64,000 bases of DNA. Origin: Billgrantia campisalis. Lineage in GTDB: Bacteria > Pseudomonadota > Gammaproteobacteria > Pseudomonadales > Halomonadaceae. The stretch lies in the NCBI RefSeq assembly GCF_022341425.1, contig NZ_JABFUC010000016.1, positions 21,448-85,447 on the forward strand, in the 5' to 3' direction. The notes below the pieces were generated by a model. The model saw only the letters and a list, made by a program, of their open reading frames with translations, ran no database searches and was not told the DNA's origin. Positions 31,344 to 38,906 of the stretch are shown here, one piece after another. The position numbers and the translations under genes were made by a program. Each line of letters begins with the position of its first letter. Position 1 is the first letter of the stretch.

Positions 31344-31372
31344 CTAGCAGAAGCGTACAACGGTTGTATAAC
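31344..31372. promoter_or_regulatory. Palindrome in the divergent promoter region of the renalase-like and TIGR01777 genes
   Basis: GTACAAC (31355-31361), one base, GTTGTAT (31363-31369) is an inverted repeat using the same TTGTAC/GTACAA half-site seen at 30200-30225. On the plus strand CTAGCA (31344-31349), 17 bp, TATAAC (31367-31372) is a possible promoter for the TIGR01777 gene. The site may coordinate both directions. Confidence 0.5.
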
Positions 31373-31412
31373 CAGCATTTTCACGATCAACGATGCCAGG
31401 GAGGAGTTCGGG

Positions 31413-32318
31413 ATGCGAGTGCTGATTACCGGAGGCAGTGGGTTCGTCGGGCAGCGGCTGTGTCAGCGCCTCAATGAGGCGGGGCACCGGCTGCTGGTGG
31501 TGTCCCGCGACCCGGAAGCCGTGCGCAGTCGGCTTCCCAAGGGGGCCGATCTGCGCCGCTCGGTGCTGGATTTCGTCGACTCGCCCCCCGATGCGATCGT
31601 CAACCTGGCCGGCGAGTCCATCGCCGGCCGGCGCTGGAGCGACAATCAGAAGAAGCGGCTGATCGACTCGCGGGTCAATATCACCCGCGACCTGGTGATC
31701 CTCTGCGAACAGCTCAAGCAGACCGGCGGCCGGGCGCCGCAGGTGATGGTCTCGGGCTCGGCGATGGGCTACTACGGCGACCAGGGCGACACCGAGGTCA
31801 CCGAGGAGACCCCGCCCCATGACGAGTTCGCCCATCGGCTGTGCAAGCGCTGGGAGGACACCGCCCGGGAGGCGACGGAATTCGGCACCCGGGTGGTGCT
31901 GCTGCGTCTCGGCCTGGTGCTGGATGCCGGCGGCGGCAGCCTGCAGAAGATGCTGCCGCCGTTCAAGCTGGGGCTCGGCGGGCGCTTCGGTGACGGCAGG
32001 CAGTTCATGCCCTGGATCCACCGTGAGGATCTGGTGCGGGCGATCTGCTTTCTGCTCGAGCATGATGAGCTGGAGGGGCCGGTCAACGGCAGCGCGCCGC
32101 ATCCGGTGCGCAACGCCGAGTTCGCGCGCACCCTGGCGAAGCAGCTCAAGCGGCCGGCGGTGCTGCCGGTACCGGCCATCGTCCTGGAAACCGCCTTCGG
32201 CGAGATGGCGCGGCTGCTGCTGACCGGCGCCGACATGCGCCCCAAGCGCCTCCAGGGGGCGGGCTTTCAGTTCAAGTTCGAGACGCTCGAGGCGGCGCTG
32301 GCCGATATCCTGGGTTGA
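31413..32318 (+). CDS. TIGR01777 family NAD-dependent epimerase (YfcH-like)
   Basis: 301 residues, extended SDR. The N-terminus MRVLITGGSGFVGQRLCQRL is the NAD(P) motif. NLAGESIAGRRWSDNQKKRL, SGSAMGYYGDQGD and PWIHREDLVRAI are TIGR01777 signatures, and the C-terminal DUF1731 region ends FQFKFETLEAALADIL. A GGGAGGAG SD precedes the ATG. Substrate is unknown for the family. It shares a promoter region with the light-cluster oxidoreductase. Confidence 0.9.
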   Translation: MRVLITGGSGFVGQRLCQRLNEAGHRLLVVSRDPEAVRSRLPKGADLRRSVLDFVDSPPDAIVNLAGESIAGRRWSDNQKKRLIDSRVNITRDLVILCEQLKQTGGRAPQVMVSGSAMGYYGDQGDTEVTEETPPHDEFAHRLCKRWEDTAREATEFGTRVVLLRLGLVLDAGGGSLQKMLPPFKLGLGGRFGDGRQFMPWIHREDLVRAICFLLEHDELEGPVNGSAPHPVRNAEFARTLAKQLKRPAVLPVPAIVLETAFGEMARLLLTGADMRPKRLQGAGFQFKFETLEAALADILG

Positions 32319-32340
32319 ACCACCTTGCCAATGTGGCGGG

Positions 32341-32450
32341 ACGCCGGAGGCAGGCCGAAGAGGAGGTCATTTGCCATGGAAGGCAAATGTAGCGCCCAGG
32401 GAGGGGTTCACAGCGCCTCCTAGTAGGCCTGTCGCCGGACCAGTCCCGGA
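32341..32450 (+). repeat. Dispersed 3'-UTR repeat, copy 2
   Basis: It begins 22 bp after the TIGR01777 stop and runs up to the rapA stop codon. Outer arms are GCCGGAGGCAGGCC and GGCCTGTCGCCGG, the middle stem GGAGG/CCTCC, and the inner hairpin CATTTGCC (32368-32375), loop ATGGAA, GGCAAATG (32382-32389). The core TAGCGCCCAGG...GGGTTCACAGCGCCTCC follows. Compare copies at 11921, 53826 and 58970. Confidence 0.8.
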
Positions 32451-35414
32451 TCACCTTGCCTCTTCTCCCACCGTCACGATCACCCGCACCGCATCCAGGC
32501 GCAAACGGGTGCCGTCGATGGCGGCGTCGAGCTCGGCCCGCTCGTGGCGCAGGGCCTCGAGCTCCTCCTCGCGCACGGCGGGGTTGAGCCGTGCCAGCGC
32601 CGTGAGGCGGGCCAGCTCACCGTCCAGCGACTCGCGCATGCGCACCTGGGCGGCCTCGACGATGCTCGGCAGCTCGCGGTCGGCCTCCAGCTCGCCCTGG
32701 GTGAGCAGCTCGCGCAGCCGGTCATGGCGGCTGCGGATCAGATCCCGGGCCATGGCCTTCTTGACCTTCTGCAGGTTCTTCGAAAGCCCCGTGAAGGAGA
32801 TCTTGTCGGTGAGCACGGCGCCGGATTCGTCGAGCAGCACCCGCACCGCGGTGGGCGGCAGGAAGCGGTTGACGTGCAGCCGCCGGGGCGCCGGGCAGTG
32901 GGTGCGAAACACCAGCTCGGTCATGATCCGGCCGGCAGGAATCGCCGGGTGCTTGAGCAGCGCCAGGGCGGTGTTGCCCATGGTGCCGTCGAGGATACGG
33001 CCCATCATCTCGCGCAGCAGCGGGTGCTCCCAGGAGAGACGCTGGACGTCGTCGCGGGCCAGCGCGCGCGACCGTGACAGAGTGGCGGTGAAGCCGTCCT
33101 CGCCCTTCACCAGGCCGGGCAGGCCGTCGAGCATCTGCGGGCTCGGCTGCAGGTGCAGCAGGCCGCCGCCGAGCTCCTGGCCGTCGACGCCGAAGATATC
33201 CAGCGCTTGGTCCAGGTAGCGCGGCAGCGCCCGGTCCTCGTCCAGCTCGCGGATGGCGTCGGCCACCGCCTCGGCCCGCCCGGGGCGGCAGGCATTGAGC
33301 TCCAGCAGCCGGTTGCGGCCGGCGTCGCGCTCGGCCAGCCGGCTGTCGAACAGGGCGCGTGTCTCGGCGATCAGCTCGTCGAGGCTCTCGTCGTCGAGCA
33401 GTGCCTCGGCCAGGGCGTCGCCGAAGGCGTCGAACAGGGCGTTGCCCTCGCCGTGAGGGGCGCTGAAGGCCTCCATGCCCTCGCGGTACCAGCGCAGCAG
33501 CCGCTCGCCGGGGCTGCCTTCCAGCACCGGCACATGAATCTCGATGGCATGGCGCTGGCCGATCCGGTCGAGCCGCCCGATGCGCTGCTCCAGCTGGTCG
33601 GGATGCTGGGGCAGGTCGAACATCACCAGGTGGCGGCAGAACTGGAAGTTGCGCCCCTCGGAGCCGATCTCCGAGCAGATCAGCGCCCGGCAGCCATCCT
33701 CGTCATCGGCGAAGGCCGCCGCGGCGCGGTCGCGCTCCACCAGCGAGAGGCCTTCGTGGAACACCGGCGCATGGAAGCCGCCGAGCACCCGCAGCGCCTC
33801 GGCCAGGCCCTGGGCGGTGTCGCGGCCGTGGGCGATCACCAGCACCTTGTCGTTGGCGAAGCCCTGCTCGCCGTCGTCCGCGAGTCGCTCGAGCAGCCAG
33901 CTGACCCGGGGGTCGAACTGCCACCAGGGCTCTTCGTTCAAGGGGTCGTCGGTCAGCGCCTGGTACATGGCGTCGGGATAGATCAGCACGTCCGGGTGGT
34001 CGAGGCCGGTCTCGATCAGCAGCTCGTCGAGGTAGTCCTCGTCGCGCTCGAGCTTGCGCAGCACCCGACGGTAGGGCGAGGGCAGCGCCAGCGGGGCCAG
34101 GTGCAGGCGACGCTCCGGAAAGCCGCCCACATGGCGGCGGCTGTTGCGAAACATCACCCGGCCGGTGCCGTGGCGGTCGAGCAGCGCCTCGCGCAGCTGG
34201 CTGCGGGCGGCGGCGTGCTGGGAGTCACCGGCCTCGGGGTTGGCCAGGGTGTCGAGCAGCGCCAGGCTGTCGGGTTCGTCGATCACCGCGGCGACCCGCT
34301 CTCGGTCGGCGTCATCGCCGCCGGTCGACGAGCCGGGCAGTCGCTCCAGGGCATCGATCGCCTCGGCCACCTGCACATAGCCCTGCTCCTCCTCGCGGAA
34401 GCGCTCGAGGCTGTGGTAGCGGTCCGGGTCGAGCAGGCGCAGCCGCGCGAAATGGCTCGTGAGGCCCATCTGCTCCGGGGTGGCGGTGAGCAGCAGTACG
34501 CCGTCGATCTCGGCGGCCAGGCGCCCCACGCAGGCGTAGCCGGGTCCCGCCTGCTCCTCGCTCCAGTCCAGGTGGTGGGCCTCGTCGACGATCAGCAGGT
34601 CCCAGGCGCAGGCCAGCGCCTGGGCCTGGCGGTGGGGATTGGCGAACAGCCAGTCCTGGCTGGCCAGAATGAGCTGGCCGGCCTCGAAGGGGTTGGCCGC
34701 GCCGTGGGCCTGGCTCTGCTGTTCGTCGAGCAGGGTCACCTCCAGGGCGAAGCGGCGCAGCAGCTCCACCAGCCACTGGTGGCAGAGGCTCGCCGGCACC
34801 AGGATCAGCGCCCGCTCGGCGCGACCGGTGAGCAGCAGGCGGTGCAGGATCAGTCCCGCCTCGATGGTCTTGCCCAGGCCCACCTCGTCGGCCAGCAGCA
34901 CCCGGGGAGCGTGGCGTCGCGACACCTCGTCGGCGATATAGAGCTGATGGGGGATCAGGTCGATACGCGGCCCGGCCAGGCCCAGCGCCGGGTTCTGCTC
35001 GATGCGGTGGAAATGGTGCAGGGTGCGAAAGCGCAGGTCGAACCAGTCGTTGCGGTCCACCTGACCGGTGAGCAGTCGGTCGCGGGCCTGGTCGAACTGC
35101 ATGGTGTCGGCCAGCTTGGCCTCGGGCAGCTCGGTGAGCTCGCCCTGGTCGTCCTCGCCGATATAGACGATCAGGCCGCCCACCTCCTTGCTGTCGTCGA
35201 CCCGCATCTGCCAGCCGTCGGCGGACTGGATGCGGTCACCGCTGCCGAAGGCGACACGTGTCAACGGGGCCTGACGGCTGCTGTAGGTGCGGGTTTCCTG
35301 GCTGGCGCCGAACAGCACGGTGACGCTGCGCGCATCGCAGCTCAGGATGGTGCCCAGACCCAGCTCGGCCTCGCCGTCGCTGATCCAGCGCTGGCCGGGT
35401 GAAAAGTCGCTCAT
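32451..35414 (-). CDS. rapA: RNA polymerase-associated Swi2/Snf2 ATPase RapA
   Basis: RapA/HepA, 987 residues (E. coli 968), which releases RNA polymerase stalled after transcription so it can recycle. The start is ATG 35414 (MSDFSPGQRWISDGEAELGL). N-terminal Tudor-like domains precede motif I LLADEVGLGKTIEAGLIL and the DEAH box LLIVDEAHHLDW. The helicase C-lobe includes SEIGSEGRNFQFCRHLVMFD and QRIGRLDRIGQ. The stop abuts repeat copy 2. Confidence 0.97.
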   Translation of the reverse strand: MSDFSPGQRWISDGEAELGLGTILSCDARSVTVLFGASQETRTYSSRQAPLTRVAFGSGDRIQSADGWQMRVDDSKEVGGLIVYIGEDDQGELTELPEAKLADTMQFDQARDRLLTGQVDRNDWFDLRFRTLHHFHRIEQNPALGLAGPRIDLIPHQLYIADEVSRRHAPRVLLADEVGLGKTIEAGLILHRLLLTGRAERALILVPASLCHQWLVELLRRFALEVTLLDEQQSQAHGAANPFEAGQLILASQDWLFANPHRQAQALACAWDLLIVDEAHHLDWSEEQAGPGYACVGRLAAEIDGVLLLTATPEQMGLTSHFARLRLLDPDRYHSLERFREEEQGYVQVAEAIDALERLPGSSTGGDDADRERVAAVIDEPDSLALLDTLANPEAGDSQHAAARSQLREALLDRHGTGRVMFRNSRRHVGGFPERRLHLAPLALPSPYRRVLRKLERDEDYLDELLIETGLDHPDVLIYPDAMYQALTDDPLNEEPWWQFDPRVSWLLERLADDGEQGFANDKVLVIAHGRDTAQGLAEALRVLGGFHAPVFHEGLSLVERDRAAAAFADDEDGCRALICSEIGSEGRNFQFCRHLVMFDLPQHPDQLEQRIGRLDRIGQRHAIEIHVPVLEGSPGERLLRWYREGMEAFSAPHGEGNALFDAFGDALAEALLDDESLDELIAETRALFDSRLAERDAGRNRLLELNACRPGRAEAVADAIRELDEDRALPRYLDQALDIFGVDGQELGGGLLHLQPSPQMLDGLPGLVKGEDGFTATLSRSRALARDDVQRLSWEHPLLREMMGRILDGTMGNTALALLKHPAIPAGRIMTELVFRTHCPAPRRLHVNRFLPPTAVRVLLDESGAVLTDKISFTGLSKNLQKVKKAMARDLIRSRHDRLRELLTQGELEADRELPSIVEAAQVRMRESLDGELARLTALARLNPAVREEELEALRHERAELDAAIDGTRLRLDAVRVIVTVGEEAR

Positions 35415-35556
35415 GGTGCCTCGGAGGATGCTGAAAACGGTGCGCACACCGCCGACGATTGAGCCGCCGGCGGCAACGGGGCGAGGGATTCTAACGCAAA
35501 GCCCGTCCCGGCTTAAGGGTGGCGATGACGCTCAGAGCATGTTAAGGCGGCAAGGC

Positions 35557-36357
35557 TCAGTGGCGGCGCAGCCAGCCGTCGAGCTGGGCGCGGGAGAGCT
35601 CGCCCACGTGGCGTTCCACGGCGCGCCCCTCGGCGTCGAACAGCACTGTGGTAGGCAGGCCGGGCGACTCCATGATCATCATCAGCTCCTGATAGGGATC
35701 GAGCAGCGGGTAGCGAAATGCCAGCTCCTGTTCGTCGAGGTAGCGCACCACCTGCAGCAGGTCCTCGCCCTGGTTGACCACCACCACGCTGACGCCGTCG
35801 CGGGCGTCGGCCTCGGCCAGCAGCGGCATCTCGCGCACGCAGGGCGGACACCAGGTGGCCCACAGGTTGACCACTACCAGTTCGCCGCGCAGCTCCTGGA
35901 GGTGAACCGTCTCACCCTCGAGGTTCTCCAGAGCGATATCGGGCAGCTCGCGCAGCACCATGTCGCCGCCCAGTGGGGCCAGGGTCACCAGCACCAGCCA
36001 CAGCGCCGAGGCGCCCACCGTCAGCGCCATTGCGCCGATCAGCCGCAGCAGGTGGTCGCGCAGCGTCCAGCCGGTCCAGATCAGGGCGGCGAGCAGCCCC
36101 CACAGGCCGTGGTAGCCCGGCAGCCACAGCTTGAGCACGTCCAGCGGGGCGGCGGCGTAGGCGTCGAGATTCATGGCCACGTGACCCAGTCGGGCGCCGA
36201 CCAGCCAGGCCAGGATCAGGCCGTTGAACCAGCGCGCCCGGGCGCCACTGGAAAGCCCCAGCAGTAGCCAGGCGGCGGCGAGCAGCAGCAGCGCGCTGGC
36301 CAGGGCGTAGAGGCGAGGAATGGAAATCAGCACGGGGCCCAGGGCGAAGGCATCCAT
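35557..36357 (-). CDS. TlpA-family thiol-disulfide oxidoreductase with N-terminal Lgt-like membrane domain
   Basis: 266 residues. The first 125 residues contain about four hydrophobic segments resembling a shortened prolipoprotein diacylglyceryl transferase-like region (LGPVLISIPRLYALASALLL, ARLGHVAMNLDAYAAAPLDV). The rest is a periplasmic thioredoxin fold with VVVNLWATWCPPCVREMPLL and the cis-Pro segment SPGLPTTVLFDAEG. CPPC suggests a reductive role in disulfide or cytochrome maturation. The Lgt-like part lacks the HGG signature, so it is probably only an anchor. Confidence 0.82.
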   Translation of the reverse strand: MDAFALGPVLISIPRLYALASALLLLAAAWLLLGLSSGARARWFNGLILAWLVGARLGHVAMNLDAYAAAPLDVLKLWLPGYHGLWGLLAALIWTGWTLRDHLLRLIGAMALTVGASALWLVLVTLAPLGGDMVLRELPDIALENLEGETVHLQELRGELVVVNLWATWCPPCVREMPLLAEADARDGVSVVVVNQGEDLLQVVRYLDEQELAFRYPLLDPYQELMMIMESPGLPTTVLFDAEGRAVERHVGELSRAQLDGWLRRH

Positions 36358-36506
36358 GGGGTTAGCTCCGGGGTGCGGGGTCGGCGCCGGCGGCGGGACC
36401 GGGTAGAATCACACGCTTACGACAGCGTTTCGGCAAAGGCATGCCTACTGTTCATCGACAGGGCCGGCTTTTCAAGCGCAGGTTTGCCACCCGGCGGGAG
36501 CCCTTC

Positions 36507-36755
36507 ATGGTCAACAAGCCTCACGATACCCTTCGCGCCCTGGCCATCGCCAGCCAGGCGCTGGGCTTCATCCTCATCATCACCCTGGAAACCCTGATGG
36601 GCAATGCCGCCCGCCCCTGGCAGGGGCTGACCCTGGCGCTCATGGTGGCCTGCGCCCTGGTGCTGGCGCTGATGCGGTTGTATCGCCGCAACAAGGCGCG
36701 CAAGGCGCTGGACCGTCGCCTGGCGGACGCCGATGATGACGACGACGCGCCTTGA
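36507..36755 (+). CDS. Small membrane protein of unknown function
   Basis: 82 residues from ATG 36507, with GGGAG 8 bp upstream. Two hydrophobic helices (about 9-28 and 37-57) are followed by a basic stretch and an acidic tail DADDDDDAP. ATG 36441 would add 22 basic residues and cannot be excluded. The end overlaps longer readings of the following transporter start. No family recognised. Confidence 0.65.
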   Translation: MVNKPHDTLRALAIASQALGFILIITLETLMGNAARPWQGLTLALMVACALVLALMRLYRRNKARKALDRRLADADDDDDAP

Positions 36756-36827
36756 CGTTTACCAAGGTCGGGGTGGGATGAGTCGACAGCCGTGGGCCGA
36801 GCCCCGGGGCAGGGTGTCGATGAAACA

Positions 36828-36837
36828 GGGGGGGGGG
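36828..36837 (+). repeat. Homopolymeric G10 tract at the start of the SLC13 gene
   Basis: Ten consecutive G lie between two in-frame ATG codons (36820 and 36841) of the downstream transporter. The tract would be coding if translation starts at 36820 or 36778, or part of the ribosome-binding region if it starts at 36841. Either way its length could affect expression. Confidence 0.8.
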
Positions 36838-36840
36838 CGC

Positions 36841-38343
36841 ATGACGCACAGCGACCCGCAAGACGCGCAGCAGGAGGTTCGCCGCGAGGCGCGGCGGCGA
36901 TGGCGGCTGGCGGCGGGGCTGCTGTTGGGGCCGCTGCTGGCGCTGCTGGTGATGCTCACGGCGCCGCCGGCCCAGATGCCCCCGGCGGCCTGGCAGGTAG
37001 TGGCGCTGACGGCCTGGATGGCGGTCTGGTGGGTCGCCGAGCCGGTGCCCATTGCGGTGACCGCGCTGCTGCCGGTGGCGGTGCTGCCGCTGATGGGCAT
37101 GGCGCCCATCGCCGAGGTGGCGGCGCCCTATGCCAATCCGCTGATCTTCCTGTTCCTCGGTGGCTTTCTGCTGGCCGAGGCCATCCAGCGCTGGAACCTG
37201 CACCGGCGCATCGCCATGCTGGTGCTGCGGGTCTCGGGGCATCGCCCGCATCAGCTGGTGGGCGGCTTCATGATCGCCACCGCCGGGCTCAGCATGTGGG
37301 TCAGCAATACCGCCACGGCGGCACTGATGGTGCCCATCGGCCTGTCGGTGCTGGGCCTGCTGGAGCGCCAGGGCGGGGTCGGCGCCAGCCGGCACATGGC
37401 ACTGACGCTGCTGCTGGGCATCGCCCTGGCGGCCAATATCGGCGGCATGGGCACGCTGATCGGCACCCCGCCCAACGCGCTGCTGGCCGGTTTCATGGCC
37501 GACAACTACGGCATCGAGATCGGCTTCGCCCAGTGGATGCTGCTGGCGGTGCCGCCGGCACTGGTGCTGCTGGCGCTGGCCTGGTGGCTGCTCACCCGCT
37601 TGGTCTACCCGCTGCCCCGGGATGTCGTGCCGGGAATCGAGGGGCTGCTGCGCGAGCAGGCCGATGACCTGGGGCGCATGACCGGCCCCGAGCGCCGGGT
37701 AGCGATGATCTTCGCCCTGGTGGCGGTGGCCTGGGTGACTCGCCCGCTGCTGCAGGGGCTGCTGCCCGGGCTGGAGCTCACCGATGCCGGAGTCGCGGTA
37801 ATCGGCGCCCTGCTGCTGTTCGTGACGCCCGCCCGCTGGCAGTCCCGCCAGTTCCTGCTCGACTGGGACAGCGCGCGCCACCTGCCCTGGGGCGTGCTGA
37901 TCCTGGTGGGGGGTGGCCTGAGCCTGGGCAGCGCCATCGAGAGCAGCGGCCTGGCGGCCGCCGTGGCCGAGGGGCTGTCGGCCTTCGGCGACTGGCCGCA
38001 GTGGACCCTGGTGACGCTGGTGGTGCTGGTGGTGATGCTGATGAGCCACGTGACCAGCAACACCGCGACGGCGGCGGCTATCCTGCCGCTGACCGCCTCG
38101 CTGACCGTGAGCCTGGGGGCGAGCCCGCTGCTGCTGTCGGTGCCGGTGGCCATGGCCGCGAGCTGTGCCTTCATGCTGCCGGTGGCCACGCCCCCCAACG
38201 CCGTGGTGTTCGGCAGCGGCAAGCTGAGGGTGATCGACATGGTGCGGGCCGGCGCCCTGGTCAGCCTGGCCGGGGTGGTGGTGATCACCCTGGTGGTGTT
38301 TGCCCTGGCAATGCCGGTGCTGGGCTTCGGCTGGGCGCGCTGA
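36841..38343 (+). CDS. SLC13/DASS family sodium:anion (dicarboxylate/sulfate-type) symporter
   Basis: About 500 residues with 11-12 hydrophobic segments. Two family Na+-motif regions are visible: WVSNTATAALMVPIGLSVLG in the first repeat and SHVTSNTATAAAILPLTASL in the second, each a SNT motif. GTLIGTPPNALLAGFMAD and MLPVATPPNAVVFGSGKLRV are also characteristic. It should import di/tricarboxylates or sulfate with Na+. The start is uncertain: 36841 is chosen because MTHSDPQD precedes a basic, membrane-ready N-terminus; 36820 and 36778 are alternatives. Confidence 0.87.
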   Translation: MTHSDPQDAQQEVRREARRRWRLAAGLLLGPLLALLVMLTAPPAQMPPAAWQVVALTAWMAVWWVAEPVPIAVTALLPVAVLPLMGMAPIAEVAAPYANPLIFLFLGGFLLAEAIQRWNLHRRIAMLVLRVSGHRPHQLVGGFMIATAGLSMWVSNTATAALMVPIGLSVLGLLERQGGVGASRHMALTLLLGIALAANIGGMGTLIGTPPNALLAGFMADNYGIEIGFAQWMLLAVPPALVLLALAWWLLTRLVYPLPRDVVPGIEGLLREQADDLGRMTGPERRVAMIFALVAVAWVTRPLLQGLLPGLELTDAGVAVIGALLLFVTPARWQSRQFLLDWDSARHLPWGVLILVGGGLSLGSAIESSGLAAAVAEGLSAFGDWPQWTLVTLVVLVVMLMSHVTSNTATAAAILPLTASLTVSLGASPLLLSVPVAMAASCAFMLPVATPPNAVVFGSGKLRVIDMVRAGALVSLAGVVVITLVVFALAMPVLGFGWAR

Positions 38344-38450
38344 GCCTGCCCGCCGGGGTTGCCCTCTGGGAGGCAGCGGCTAGTCTGAAAGCAGGGAACG
38401 GCGCCCAGCGCGCCTGCGTCTCAACGCATCGCCAGAGGACAAGATCGCAC

Positions 38451-38900
38451 ATGAATCACGCCATACTCGTACCCATTGATGGCTCTACGCATGCCGAGAA
38501 GGCCCTGGCCGTGGCGGCGCAAATGGCCATGGCTTCCTCGGCCGCCATTCATCTGCTGCATGTCACCGAGTATCCCGACGACATCGGCATCTTGATGGGG
38601 GCTAGCAAGGGCCCTTTGACTGAAGAGCGGCGCGAGAAACTCGCGGCCGAGAATCGTGAGAAGTCGCGCCGCGTCCTCGATCAGGCGCGCCAGGCGGTGG
38701 ATCTGTCGGGGCTGGAGGTCAAGGAGCTGATACGCGAGGGCCGCCCGGCCCGGGCCATTCTGCAGGAGGCCAAGGAAGTGGGGGCCGATGTCATCGTCAT
38801 GGGCAGTCGTGGCATGAGCGACCTCAAGGGAATGGTGGTGGGCAGTGTGTCCCATCGGGTGTCGCACGGGGCCGACTGCACGGTGATTACCGTGACCTGA
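38451..38900 (+). CDS. Universal stress protein (UspA family)
   Basis: 149 residues. MNHAILVPIDGSTHAEKALA opens the alpha/beta fold, and the ATP-binding signature G-x2-G-x9-G-S is intact as GSRGMSDLKGMVVGS, followed by VSHRVSHGADCTVITV. ATP-binding Usp proteins are implicated in stress endurance. The frame is open upstream inside the transporter gene but that part is a shadow. It lies 107 bp after the transporter and converges on a GGDEF gene. Confidence 0.92.
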   Translation: MNHAILVPIDGSTHAEKALAVAAQMAMASSAAIHLLHVTEYPDDIGILMGASKGPLTEERREKLAAENREKSRRVLDQARQAVDLSGLEVKELIREGRPARAILQEAKEVGADVIVMGSRGMSDLKGMVVGSVSHRVSHGADCTVITVT

Positions 38901-38906
38901 GGCGGG

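Noticed and set aside
32376..32423. 15-codon ATG-started peptide inside repeat copy 2 (MEGKCSAQGGVHSAS)
   Set aside because: The other copies keep the frame only in part and lack the ATG, so conservation is better explained by RNA structure than by translation.
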